Assembly (NCBI RefSeq): GCF_027922425.1
Contig: NZ_BSFQ01000007.1
Location: 1 to 64,000, forward strand
Source: Pseudonocardia halophobica
GTDB lineage: Bacteria; Actinomycetota; Actinomycetes; Mycobacteriales; Pseudonocardiaceae
Reading direction: 5' to 3'
Length of the DNA: 64,000 nucleotides
Made by a program: the position numbers and the translations under genes. The notes below the pieces were generated by a model. It was not told where the DNA came from, did not search any database, and saw only the letters and a list, made by a program, of their open reading frames with translations. Positions within the stretch are counted from its first letter, which is position 1. Every line of letters begins with the position of its first letter. Shown here piece by piece: positions 15,587 through 24,060 of this stretch.

Positions 15587-17166
15587 CGCAGCGCCGGGTC
15601 CGGGAGCGGCACCACCGGACCGCCCCGCCCGAACCTGCCGAGCCGGTGCACGGGCATCCCCGCCAGCAGCCCACGCGCGGCGATCCCGCGGATCTCCTCG
15701 GGCCCGGCCCCGACGGCGGCGAGGACGTCGTTGGCGGCGAGCACCCCGGTCATCGCGGCCCGCTCCATCAGCCCCGAGGGGTAGGGGCACTCCACGAAGT
15801 CGCCGGCGACCCGCACCCCCGGCGCGTCCGTGACGACGCCCGGGCGGGTGCCCGCGGTGCCGGGCGGGAACGCGGGTGCGGTGGCCTCGAGCCGTTCCTG
15901 CAGATGGACGACCCCGGCGGCAGCGGTCTCCGGCCACAGCGCCGCCAGCTCCGCGCGCATTCGCGCGGTGGCGCTCGTGACGTCCGGAGCCCGGCAGGCG
16001 TAGGAGTGCAGCTCCACGACGGACCCGCCGGTGCGCGCGGCCCAGCGCGCCGACTCACCCTCCAGCCGCGAGTACACGGTGACGGAGTCGAGCGTGGCCT
16101 CGCCCGAGACCGCGCTGAACACCGCCCGCTCCGGCCGCACGTCCCGGTCCAGCCACAGCCGCGTGACGGCGAAGGGCGGGGCGACCGTCAGCGCCGCCGC
16201 CCGCTGTGCGAGGTCCGGGGCGATCGGGGACTCGGCCAGCAGCGTCCGCAACGCCCCGGGGTCGAGGGCCAGCACCACGTGCTCGGCCTCCACCGGCCCC
16301 GCCACGCCGTGTACCCGCCACGCCCGCCCCGCGTGCTCGAGCGAGGTGACGCGCGCCCCGGTCCGGATCTCGGCCCCGAGACCGCGCAGGTGGGCGGCCA
16401 GCGGCACCCAGATCGCCGTGAGGTGGTCCTCGGCGGGCGCGTCGAAGCCGATGCCCGCCGGGTTGCCCAGGAAGTAGTAGTGGAACATCGCCACCAGCTC
16501 GGCGGCGGACAGCCCGTCCTGGTCGCAGAAGAAGGACCGCGCGAACGCCTCGAACAGCATCTGCCGGGCCCGCTCCGACACCCCGAGCCGCGCGAGGAAC
16601 TCGCCCGCGCTCAGCTCGTCGAACCGCGCGGCGGTCGCGGACGGGTCGTGTGCCAGCAGGGCGAACCCGAGCGCCGCGTCGGCCCCCGCGATCTCCCGCA
16701 GCCGCAGGCTGGGGGAGCGGGCGAACAACGCGAGCAGGTTGAACGGCGGCGCGGCCGGCAGGTTCCCCAGGTCCTCGGCCGGCCAGCGACGGGAGATCAC
16801 CGGGTAGCCCTCGACCGGGCGCAGGAACCCGAGCCCCGGGTCGATCCGCCGCAGGATCGAGCGCCAGGTGTCGTAGTGCCGGAAGAAGGCGTGGAACCCG
16901 TGCTCGACGACCTGCTCCGACCCGTCCGGCAGGGTGTGCGGCCAGGCGCCGAGCCGCCCGCCCAGGGTGGGCGCGGCCTCCAGCAGCGTGACCGCCACCC
17001 CGCGCTCGGCGAGCACCACCGCCGCGCTCACGCCCGCGATCCCGCCGCCGACCACGACCGCGCGCGTGCCGGGCCGCACCCGGCGGGGCCGGTCCGGCCG
17101 GGCGGGGACGAGGACCTGAGGCCGGCGACGCCACGGGAGGGTGCGACTCACGCCCCGATGATTCAC
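15583..17166 (-). CDS. FAD-dependent oxidoreductase, carotenoid desaturase/CrtU-like
   Basis: 527-aa flavoprotein of the amine oxidase / phytoene desaturase superfamily. AVVVGGGIAGVSAAVVLAER is the dinucleotide-binding fold, followed by the GGRLGAW loop. VEHGFHAFFRHY and FEAFARSFFCD resemble isorenieratene synthase (CrtU) proteins from memory. No other carotenoid genes are present, so a role in carotenoid ring or chain desaturation is only a suggestion. GTG 17166 is chosen because TAGGCT lies seven bases upstream; GTG 17151 is the alternative. The stop overlaps the start of the polymerase gene by four bases. Confidence 0.72.
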   Translation of the reverse strand: MNHRGVSRTLPWRRRPQVLVPARPDRPRRVRPGTRAVVVGGGIAGVSAAVVLAERGVAVTLLEAAPTLGGRLGAWPHTLPDGSEQVVEHGFHAFFRHYDTWRSILRRIDPGLGFLRPVEGYPVISRRWPAEDLGNLPAAPPFNLLALFARSPSLRLREIAGADAALGFALLAHDPSATAARFDELSAGEFLARLGVSERARQMLFEAFARSFFCDQDGLSAAELVAMFHYYFLGNPAGIGFDAPAEDHLTAIWVPLAAHLRGLGAEIRTGARVTSLEHAGRAWRVHGVAGPVEAEHVVLALDPGALRTLLAESPIAPDLAQRAAALTVAPPFAVTRLWLDRDVRPERAVFSAVSGEATLDSVTVYSRLEGESARWAARTGGSVVELHSYACRAPDVTSATARMRAELAALWPETAAAGVVHLQERLEATAPAFPPGTAGTRPGVVTDAPGVRVAGDFVECPYPSGLMERAAMTGVLAANDVLAAVGAGPEEIRGIAARGLLAGMPVHRLGRFGRGGPVVPLPDPALR

Positions 17167-17173
17167 ACCCGGG

Positions 17174-17179
17174 AGCCTA
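17174..17179 (-). promoter_or_regulatory. -10 box TAGGCT for a leaderless gene
   Basis: On the minus strand TAGGCT ends seven bases before GTG 17166, placing the transcription start on or next to the start codon. Confidence 0.5.
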
Positions 17180-17270
17180 CGGACGGGCACCGACAGGAAT
17201 GCGCGGCGTGTGAGGGCCGGTTGCCGGGGAAGGGGAACACCCCCGCAACGACGCACGCGAGGAGGAACGC

Positions 17271-18122
17271 ATGTCGGTGGACCTGGACCGCTACGGGATC
17301 TGGCTGCGCCGCGACCAGCTCACCCCCGGGCTCGCGACGGAGATCGAGGCGCTCGGCTACGGCGCGATCTGGATCGGCGGCTCCCCGCCCGCCGACCTGG
17401 CGCTGCCCGAGGAGCTGCTGGCGGCGACCAACCGGATCGCGATCGCGACCGGCATCGTCAACATCTGGCAGGCGCCGGCACCCGAGGTCGCGGAGTCCTA
17501 CCACCGCATCGAGAAGGCCCACCCCGGCCGCTTCCTGCTCGGTGTCGGGATCGGGCACCCCGAGGCCGTCCGGGAGTACCGCTCGCCGTACGAGACGATC
17601 GTCGGCTACCTCGACGAGCTCGACGCCGCCGGGGTCCCGGTCGAGGCCCGCGCCCTGGCCGCGCTGGGCCCAAAGGTGCTGCGCCTGTCCGGTGAGCGGA
17701 CCGCCGGGGCCGCCCCGTACCTGACCACCCCGCGGCACACCGCCGAGGCCCGCGAGATCCTCGGCGACGGCCCGCTGCTCGCCCCGGAGCACAAGGTCGT
17801 CCTCTCCACCGACCCGGAGTACGCCCGCACGGTCGGCCGGCCGAAGGTCCGCGACCCGTACCTGCGGCTGTCGAACTACCGACGCAACCTGCTGCGCACC
17901 GGGTTCACCGAGGAGGACCTCGACACCGCGAGCGACCGCACGATCGACGCGCTGGTCCTGCACGGCGACGCGGCCGCCGTCGCCGCCGGGCTGAACGCCC
18001 ACCTCGAGGCGGGCGCCGACCACATCTGCGCCCAGATCCTCACCGCGTCCGGCACGCCCGACGACGAGTACCGCGCGGCCCTGCGCGCGCTCGCCACGGA
18101 GCTGGGCCTGAGCCGAGCCTGA
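17271..18122 (+). CDS. LLM-class F420-dependent oxidoreductase
   Basis: 283-aa luciferase-like TIM barrel of the F420-dependent subgroup (TIGR03620-like). Signatures are IEALGYGAIWIGGSP, the IAIATGIVNIW strand, HPGRFLLGVGIGHPE, and GDAAAVAAGLNAHLEAGADH near the C terminus. The physiological substrate is unknown; relatives act on ketones, sugars or lipids. ATG 17271 is preceded by GAGGAGGAA. The gene diverges from the FAD oxidoreductase across a 104-bp gap. Confidence 0.85.
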   Translation: MSVDLDRYGIWLRRDQLTPGLATEIEALGYGAIWIGGSPPADLALPEELLAATNRIAIATGIVNIWQAPAPEVAESYHRIEKAHPGRFLLGVGIGHPEAVREYRSPYETIVGYLDELDAAGVPVEARALAALGPKVLRLSGERTAGAAPYLTTPRHTAEAREILGDGPLLAPEHKVVLSTDPEYARTVGRPKVRDPYLRLSNYRRNLLRTGFTEEDLDTASDRTIDALVLHGDAAAVAAGLNAHLEAGADHICAQILTASGTPDDEYRAALRALATELGLSRA

Positions 18123-18161
18123 CGTGAGCGGGCCGATCACCGCGGTGGGAGACTCCGAGCC

Positions 18162-20375
18162 GTGCGCGGGCGGGCGTGGATCGGGGAGCTGCGCACCTGG
18201 GTGACGGGCGTGGACCCCGGACTGGGCCGGCTGCGGCTCGCCGGGGTGGCGACGGCGGCCATGGTGCTCGCCGTCGCCCTCATGTCCGTCGTCCGCGCGG
18301 TCACCGGGCAGCCCGTCACCGTCGTGGTGTTCGCGGCGGTGCTGGCGATGGTCAGCAACCTGTCGGTGAACGAGCCGGACCTCCACCGGAGCCGCGTCAC
18401 CACCGCGCTGATGGTGCTGCCCGCCGCCGCGGCGACGGTCCTCGGCACCCTGCTGGCCGAGCACCGGCTCGTCTCGGACGTCGTGTTCGTGCTGGTCATG
18501 ATCGCGGCGGTGTGGATCCGCCGGTACGGGCCGCGCGGGATGGCGCTGGGCATGGCGATGTTCATGCCCTACTTCTTCACCCAGTTCCTGCAGGCGAAGC
18601 CGGGACAGCTGCCCACCCTGCTGGCGGCCGTGGCCGTCGGCTTCGGGTCGACGCTGCTGCTGCGCGGCTTCGTGTTCGCCGAGAAGCCGGAGAAGGTGCT
18701 CGACGACCTGCTCCGTGCGGTCCGGGCGCACGTGCACGCCCTCGCGCTGGCCGTCATCGACGTCCTCGAGGCGCCGGCGGACGACGAGAAGGACGTCGAC
18801 GCCGCACTGCGGGACCTGCACCGCCGCCGCACCCGGCTGAACGACACGATGCTGCTGGTCGTCGACCGGATCGAGCAGCTGCGCGACGAGCGGGAGAACC
18901 CGGACGAGGAGGCCGGCGAGGACGACCCGCGGCGCGCGCTGTCCCTCGCCGTCGCCGACCTGGAGCTGGCGGCCGAGCGGCTCGCGGTCTCGACCCGGCG
19001 GCTGGCCGACGACCCCGAGCGGCCGGGCGCGCTCGAGCCCGAGGTGCGGGAGGCGCTGCTCGACGGCGTGCGCGGGCTCGCCTCGGCCACCGCGACCGGC
19101 GCGCCGGAGGCCATGCGCGGGGCGGTCCTCGCCGGGGCGCGGCGCAGCGTCGAGGAGCTCGCCGAGGAACACAGCGGTGCGCGGCCCCGCGAGCAGCGGG
19201 TGGCGTTCGCGGTCATCCGGCTGGCCGACGCGCTCGAGGGCGGCGAGAGCGCCGTCCCGGCCCCGATCACGCTGGCCCAGCAGAGCGAGGACCCCGAGGA
19301 CGAGGAGGAGGTCCCGGGCCGGCCGGTCGACCGGATCGCGCTGTCCACGCGCCAGGCCGTGCAGGTCGGGGTCGCGACCAGCCTCGCGATCGTGGCCGGC
19401 GAGCTGATCTCCCCGTCCCGCTGGTACTGGGCGGTGATCGCGGCGTTCGTGGTCTTCGCGGGCACGGCGAGCCGCGGCGACGTCCTCGCCCGCGGGTGGC
19501 AGCGGCTGATCGGGACCGTCGGCGGGGTCGTGGCGGGGATGCTGCTGGCCTTCGCCGTCGGCGGCCGGGCGGTCCCGACGCTGATCCTGCTGGCGGCGTG
19601 CGTGTTCCTCGCGCTCTACCTGTTCCGGATCTCCGTCGGGCTGCTCGCCTTCTGGATCACCGCGGTGCTCGCCCTGCTCTACGGCCTGATCGGGCAGTTC
19701 TCGGTCGAGACGCTCGTGCTGCGCGTGATCGAGACGGCAGCCGGCGGCGCGCTCGGCGCCCTGGCCGCGCTCGTCATCCTGCCCAAGCACACCCGGGCCG
19801 CCTTCCGCGAGGCGCTCGACGACACCGTGCTCGCCCTCGACGAGGCCCTGGAGGCCACGGTCGACCGGCTGACCGGGCGCCCACCCACCGGCCTGCCGGT
19901 CGAGCTCGCCCGCGCCGCCGACGAGAAGCTCGGCACGCTGCGGCAGCGGGCGAAGCCACTGGACAACCCGCTGCCTCGGCGTCACGGGCGGGGCAGCTAC
20001 CAGCGCGCCCTCCGGGTGCTGACGGCCGTGGACCACTACACCCGCGCGCTCGCGCGGCTGTCGGACCGGATCGTCGTCCCGGGGTGGGCGCCGACACTCG
20101 ACCCCGCCGTCGAACGGATCCGGGCCAACATCGCCGGCCTCGGCGACCTGCTGCGGCCCGGCGGGCCGGCCGCGAGGGACGGGATCGTGTCGGCCGAGGA
20201 CCTCGTCGACGCCGCCGAGGCGTGGGCCTCGCGCTGCGACGACCCCGGGCTGCGCCGGGACCTGCTCGCGGCGGTCCGGCCCTTGCGGCGGATCGACCAG
20301 GTCGTCGTCGGGTTCGCGGGGGACCTGGCGGGCGGGCGGGCGCGGGCTCAGGAACCCGCGGAGTCGCGCGGGTAG
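18162..20375 (+). CDS. FUSC-family aromatic acid/efflux membrane protein
   Basis: 737-aa membrane protein with two hydrophobic blocks (about residues 20-160 and 395-540) separated by a charged cytoplasmic region, the layout of FUSC/AaeB-type proteins. The second block contains the fusaric acid resistance-like stretch ISPSRWYWAVIAAFVVFAGT. The role is probably export of hydrophobic or aromatic acids; none is shown here. GTG 18162 was taken as the first start giving a basic N terminus before the first membrane segment. Its last 28 bases overlap the end of the convergent MFS gene. Confidence 0.8.
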   Translation: MRGRAWIGELRTWVTGVDPGLGRLRLAGVATAAMVLAVALMSVVRAVTGQPVTVVVFAAVLAMVSNLSVNEPDLHRSRVTTALMVLPAAAATVLGTLLAEHRLVSDVVFVLVMIAAVWIRRYGPRGMALGMAMFMPYFFTQFLQAKPGQLPTLLAAVAVGFGSTLLLRGFVFAEKPEKVLDDLLRAVRAHVHALALAVIDVLEAPADDEKDVDAALRDLHRRRTRLNDTMLLVVDRIEQLRDERENPDEEAGEDDPRRALSLAVADLELAAERLAVSTRRLADDPERPGALEPEVREALLDGVRGLASATATGAPEAMRGAVLAGARRSVEELAEEHSGARPREQRVAFAVIRLADALEGGESAVPAPITLAQQSEDPEDEEEVPGRPVDRIALSTRQAVQVGVATSLAIVAGELISPSRWYWAVIAAFVVFAGTASRGDVLARGWQRLIGTVGGVVAGMLLAFAVGGRAVPTLILLAACVFLALYLFRISVGLLAFWITAVLALLYGLIGQFSVETLVLRVIETAAGGALGALAALVILPKHTRAAFREALDDTVLALDEALEATVDRLTGRPPTGLPVELARAADEKLGTLRQRAKPLDNPLPRRHGRGSYQRALRVLTAVDHYTRALARLSDRIVVPGWAPTLDPAVERIRANIAGLGDLLRPGGPAARDGIVSAEDLVDAAEAWASRCDDPGLRRDLLAAVRPLRRIDQVVVGFAGDLAGGRARAQEPAESRG

Positions 20376-21859
20376 ACCTGCGGGCCCGAGATCCCGCAGT
20401 GCGCACAGCGCTCGAGCGGGATCCGCTCCAAGGGCGGCCCGACGGGCTCGGCCTGCGGCTCGGGTTCCGCGCGCAGCCGGCTGCGGATCGTCAGCGCGGA
20501 CACCAGCCCACCCAGCACCAGCAGGGCGGCCCCGATCAGCAGTGCCGTACGGAACCCGGCGTTGAAGGCCACGGGGTCGGAGTAGTCGGCGTTGCCGATC
20601 CCGGCCACCCCGGGGATCACGGCGACGGCGAGCAGCCCGGCGGCGCGGGCCACCGCGTTGTTCACGCCGGAGGCGGCCCCGGCATAGCGGTCGGGCGCGG
20701 CGTCGAGCACGGTCGCGGTGAGCGGGGCGACGGTGAGGGTGAGGCCCGCGGCGAAGACCAGGACCGCGGGCAGCACGTCGAACAGCCACGACGCCGCCGG
20801 CCCGATGCGCATCATGAGCAGCAGCCCGCAGGCGGCGAGGATGGGCCCGACGGTCATCGGGATCCGCGGCCCGATCCGCTCGGCGAGCGCCCCGGACCGC
20901 GAGGAGAACAGCAGCATGACGACGGTGACGGGCAGCAGTCCGGCGCCCGCCAGGACCGGGGGGAACCCCGCCACGATCTGTAGCTGCAGCACCAGCAGCA
21001 GGAAGAGGGCCCCGAGGGCGGCGTACACGAGCAGGGTCACGACGTTGGCGGCGGTGAAGACCCGGTCCTTGAACAGCACCGGCGGCACGAGTGGGTGCCG
21101 GGAGCGCCGCTCGACCACCACGAACACCAGCAGCGCCCCGATCCCGACGGCTAGCGCGGCCCACACCGCGCCCGAGCGCACGCCGGCACCCAGTTCGGTG
21201 AGCGACCAGGTCAGGCCCGCGAGCCCGGCCACCGCCAGGGCCGTGCCGGACAGGTCCAGCCCGCGGGCCGCCGCCACGTCCCGGCTCTCCGGCACGTGCC
21301 GCAGCGCGACCGCCACGACGACGACCGCCAGCGGCAGGTTGAGCAGGAACACCGCGCGCCAGGTCCACTCCACGAGCCAGCCGCCGAGGAACGGCCCGAC
21401 GGCGCCCGCGATGCCGCCGAGCCCGGACCACGCCCCCACCGCGGCCGCCCGGTCCCTGCCGTGGAACGACGCGGAGATGATCGCGAGGCTGCCCGGGGTG
21501 AGCAGCGCCCCGCCGACTCCCTGCAACGCCCGGGCCGCCACCAGGGTCTCGATGTTCGGGGCGAGCCCGCAGGCCAGCGAGGCCAGCGCGAACCAGATGA
21601 CACCGATCACGAAGATCCGCCGCCGCCCGTAGCGGTCCCCGAGCGACCCGCCGAGCAGGATCAGCGAGGCCAGGCTGAGGGTGTAGGCGTTGACGGTCCA
21701 CTGCAGCCCGGTGAAGCCCGCGTCGAGGTCCTCGCCGATGTGCGCGAGGGCCACGTTGACCACCGTGCCGTCCAGCAACGCGAGGCTGGAGCCGAGCACG
21801 GTCGTCAGCAACACCCAGCGCCCGGCCGGAGTCCCCATCCGCAGCCCCTGCTCCGCCAT
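20348..21859 (-). CDS. DHA2-family MFS multidrug exporter with cysteine-pair tail
   Basis: 503-aa major facilitator of the 14-segment EmrB/QacA type. LLDGTVVNVALAHI in the first segment is the family's motif D1, and GGSLGDRYGRRRIFV is motif A. The protein ends in a hydrophilic tail containing RCAHCG, a single CxxC, which is unusual for this family. The ATG at 21859 is preceded by a TAGGGT -10 box at leaderless spacing. The last 28 bases overlap the FUSC gene on the other strand. Substrate unknown. Confidence 0.86.
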   Translation of the reverse strand: MAEQGLRMGTPAGRWVLLTTVLGSSLALLDGTVVNVALAHIGEDLDAGFTGLQWTVNAYTLSLASLILLGGSLGDRYGRRRIFVIGVIWFALASLACGLAPNIETLVAARALQGVGGALLTPGSLAIISASFHGRDRAAAVGAWSGLGGIAGAVGPFLGGWLVEWTWRAVFLLNLPLAVVVVAVALRHVPESRDVAAARGLDLSGTALAVAGLAGLTWSLTELGAGVRSGAVWAALAVGIGALLVFVVVERRSRHPLVPPVLFKDRVFTAANVVTLLVYAALGALFLLLVLQLQIVAGFPPVLAGAGLLPVTVVMLLFSSRSGALAERIGPRIPMTVGPILAACGLLLMMRIGPAASWLFDVLPAVLVFAAGLTLTVAPLTATVLDAAPDRYAGAASGVNNAVARAAGLLAVAVIPGVAGIGNADYSDPVAFNAGFRTALLIGAALLVLGGLVSALTIRSRLRAEPEPQAEPVGPPLERIPLERCAHCGISGPQVYPRDSAGS

Positions 21860-21866
21860 GCGCCGG

Positions 21867-21872
21867 ACCCTA
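21867..21872 (-). promoter_or_regulatory. -10 box TAGGGT for a leaderless gene
   Basis: On the minus strand TAGGGT ends seven bases before ATG 21859. Confidence 0.55.
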
Positions 21873-21933
21873 GCCCGGGACCGGCACCCGCACCTCGTAA
21901 TCTCGGCCGGTCGGTCGGCGGGCGAGGGGGAGT

Positions 21934-22671
21934 GTGGACGTGGCGGTCAACGTGACGGTCGGGGTGGACCGGGTCGGCGTGATCGAGCTGGACCGGCCGG
22001 AGCGGCGCAACGCGCTCAACGTCGAGACCTGCGGGCGGATCGTGGCCGCCGCCGAGGAGCTGCGGGCGGCCGCGGTCCGGGCGGTCGTGGTCACCGGGAC
22101 CGGCACCAGCTTCTGCTCCGGCGCCGACTTCGGCGAGGTCTACGGCGAGGGGTTCCGGGACGCCCTGCACGCCGCCCTCGGGGCCGTGCACTCCCTGCCG
22201 GTGCCCGTGGTCGCCGCCGTCAACGGCCCGGCGATCGGGGCCGGCACACAGCTCGCCATCGCCTGCGACCTGCGTGTCGCCGCGGAGGGCGCGGTCTTCG
22301 CGCTGCCCACGGCCCGGCTCGGGCTGGCCGTGAACCCGTGGACGATCCGCCGGCTCGCGCAGGTCGCGGGCGGCGCCACGGCCCGCGCGCTGCTGCTCGC
22401 CTGCGACACCGTCGGCGCCGAGCTGGCCCTGAACCGCGGCCTCGTCGACCGCCTCGGCACGCTCGAGGACGCGCGCGCCCTCGCCGCGGAGCTCGCCGGC
22501 CTCGCGCCGCTCACCCTGGCCTACAACAAGCTGGTGCTCGACCGTGTCGAGCTGGGGGAGGAGGACCCCGTCCTCGCCGACGCCTTCGAGGGCTGCTGGC
22601 GCAGCGCGGATCTCGAGGAGGGCCGGACGGCGCGCTCCGAGAAGCGCGTGCCGGCCTACGAGGGCCGCTGA
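21934..22671 (+). CDS. Enoyl-CoA hydratase/isomerase family protein
   Basis: 245-aa crotonase-fold protein. ELDRPERRNALN opens the fold, GTSFCSGADF forms the first oxyanion-hole strand, and NGPAIGAGTQLAIACDLRVAA forms the second. The usual catalytic Glu positions of true hydratases are not clearly conserved (GLAVNPWTIRRLAQ), so isomerase or other chemistry is possible. GTG 21934 follows GAGGGGG. It lies divergently from the MFS exporter, with 74 bp between the starts. Confidence 0.83.
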   Translation: MDVAVNVTVGVDRVGVIELDRPERRNALNVETCGRIVAAAEELRAAAVRAVVVTGTGTSFCSGADFGEVYGEGFRDALHAALGAVHSLPVPVVAAVNGPAIGAGTQLAIACDLRVAAEGAVFALPTARLGLAVNPWTIRRLAQVAGGATARALLLACDTVGAELALNRGLVDRLGTLEDARALAAELAGLAPLTLAYNKLVLDRVELGEEDPVLADAFEGCWRSADLEEGRTARSEKRVPAYEGR

Positions 22672-22714
22672 CGGCGGCCCGTCCGACACCAGCACTGCTC
22701 CGTTCGGTCCTGCT

Positions 22715-22875
22715 CGACCACTCCGGGTAGCTGAATCAGCCAGGTGGTCGTGAGGGTGAAACCTCCGTCTCACCCGAAGGTCTCGATGTCGACGGATCGT
22801 CACCTCGGCGCGGCCGCGGCCGTCACCCGCCCCGGCGGCCGGTCGTTGAGCCGGGAAGGACGTGCGGCAGGTGAG
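22715..22875 (+). promoter_or_regulatory. Possible cyclic di-AMP (ydaO/yuaA-type) riboswitch leader
   Basis: The 210-bp space before the L,D-transpeptidase contains GGGTAGCTGAATC (22725-22737), a short hairpin GGGTGA/TCACCC (22754-22759 with 22770-22775) around GGGTGAAACC, and GAGCCGGGAAGGACG (about 22848-22862). The order and wording recall the conserved blocks of c-di-AMP riboswitches, which in actinobacteria precede cell-wall genes. This is recognition from memory without a covariance search; I could not build a convincing P1 stem. Confidence 0.45.
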
Positions 22876-22881
22876 GTGAGG

Positions 22882-23622
22882 ATGGTCCGGCAGGACGGAC
22901 GGCGGGCGGCCGGGCGGGCACGACCCGCGGCGGTCAGCGGAGCCGTGGTGGCGGGGGTGGTCGCCCTCGTCGTCGGACTCGTCGGCTTCGGTCCCGCGGC
23001 GGCCCAGCCGGACGCCCGCCCGGTGGTGCCCTCGCTGGGCGGCCTGCTCGACCCGTCGCCCGCGTCGGACGCCGAGGAGAGCGAGCCGGCCGAGGGCACG
23101 CACGAGGACGCGACCACGGAGCCGGACCCCGCGCCGAGCACCGACGACACCGACGAGGCCGAGGGCACCGGCACCGGTGCGCCGACCCGGCTCGGTGCGG
23201 CGGCCCCGGCCGCGTCGTCGGGCTCGTCCGCCGCCCGCGGCGAGGCCCCCGCGACCTACCCGAACGGAGTCGCCGGCACCCCGTGCACCGCGACGGCCCG
23301 GGCCTGCGTCGACGTGGCCGGCCGCAAGGCGTGGCTGATGGACGGCGGCACGGTCGTCCGCGGACCGGTGCAGGTGCAGACCGGTGACCAGGAGGACCCG
23401 ACCCCGCTCGGCACCTTCTCCGTGCAGTGGAAGGCCGAGCAGTACACGAGCCGCGAGTACCTGGTGCAGATGCCGTACTCGGTCTTCTTCGCCCCCGGCG
23501 GCATCGCCTTCCACCAGGGCCGGCAGGACACGCCGTCGGCCGGCTGCGTGAAGCTCCTCGAGGCCGACGCGAAGGCCTTCTTCACCCACCTCCAGGTCGG
23601 CGACGAGGTACAGGTCACGTGA
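22882..23622 (+). CDS. Exported L,D-transpeptidase (YkuD domain)
   Basis: 246-aa peptidoglycan cross-linking enzyme that would make 3-3 links or anchor proteins. Signal peptide: basic RRAAGRARPAA, then a hydrophobic stretch to AAA near residue 41. A long acidic Ser/Thr/Pro/Glu linker runs to about 120, followed by a compact YkuD domain. Catalytic residues are His211 (FHQG) and Cys222 in PSAGCVKL. ATG 22882 is chosen because it places the signal peptide at the N terminus; the frame is open to GTG 22744, which would add an implausible leader and read through the riboswitch-like region. The adjacent blaI/M56 genes suggest beta-lactam-related control nearby. Confidence 0.87.
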   Translation: MVRQDGRRAAGRARPAAVSGAVVAGVVALVVGLVGFGPAAAQPDARPVVPSLGGLLDPSPASDAEESEPAEGTHEDATTEPDPAPSTDDTDEAEGTGTGAPTRLGAAAPAASSGSSAARGEAPATYPNGVAGTPCTATARACVDVAGRKAWLMDGGTVVRGPVQVQTGDQEDPTPLGTFSVQWKAEQYTSREYLVQMPYSVFFAPGGIAFHQGRQDTPSAGCVKLLEADAKAFFTHLQVGDEVQVT

Positions 23623-23652
23623 AGGACACCCTAAGTTCTGGCGCCGGTCGGC

Positions 23653-23670
23653 TTCTACGTCGAGTAGAAT
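23653..23670 (+). promoter_or_regulatory. BlaI-type operator overlapping a leaderless -10 box
   Basis: TTCTACGTCGAGTAGAA (23653-23669) is a perfect 6-bp inverted repeat with a 5-bp centre, resembling BlaI/MecI operators built on TAC-GTA cores. The -10 box TAGAAT (23665-23670) lies inside it and ends seven bases before the GTG of blaI. Binding would silence blaI and the linked peptidase gene. Confidence 0.68.
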
Positions 23671-23677
23671 CGATCCC

Positions 23678-24031
23678 GTGCCGAGCCTGGGTGAGTTGGA
23701 ACGTGCGGTCATGGAGGTCCTCTGGGCCGCAGCCCACGAAGGACGGGGCGCGCTGACCGCCCGCGACGTGCAGGAGGCGCTCGCCGACCGCGAGCTCGCC
23801 ACCACGACCGTGCTCACGGTGCTGGGCCGCCTCGAGCGCAAACAGCTCGTCGTCCGCACGCGCGACGGGCGGGCGCACCACTACCGCGCCACGGCGAGCC
23901 GCGAGGACCACGTCGCCGAGCTGATGAACGACGCGCTCGACGGCGCACCGGACCGCGGGGCCGCCCTCGCCCGCTTCCTCGGCTCCATCCCGGACGAGGA
24001 GCGGCGCAAGTTGCGGGACCTGCTCGACTAG
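23678..24031 (+). CDS. blaI: BlaI/MecI/CopY-family transcriptional repressor
   Basis: 117-aa winged-helix repressor. SLGELERAVMEVLWAA begins the first helix, LTARDVQEALADRELATTTV is the recognition region with the typical TTTVLTVLGRLERKQL helix, and VRTRDGRAHHYRATAS is the wing. The C-terminal dimerisation helices are present and would contain the site cut during induction. It is followed after 29 bases by an M56 peptidase gene, the BlaR1-like partner. An operator overlaps its own promoter, so autoregulation is expected. Confidence 0.88.
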   Translation: MPSLGELERAVMEVLWAAAHEGRGALTARDVQEALADRELATTTVLTVLGRLERKQLVVRTRDGRAHHYRATASREDHVAELMNDALDGAPDRGAALARFLGSIPDEERRKLRDLLD

Positions 24032-24060
24032 TCCCGCCCGGCCTCCCGGACAATGGGCCG

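Noticed and set aside
17163..21701. A 1512-codon open frame on the minus strand
   Set aside because: It lies antisense to the LLM and FUSC genes and out of frame with the MFS gene; a GC-rich shadow frame with Arg/Gly/Pro-rich content.
22744..22881. N-terminal extension of the L,D-transpeptidase
   Set aside because: It would put about 46 residues before the signal peptide and translate the possible riboswitch.
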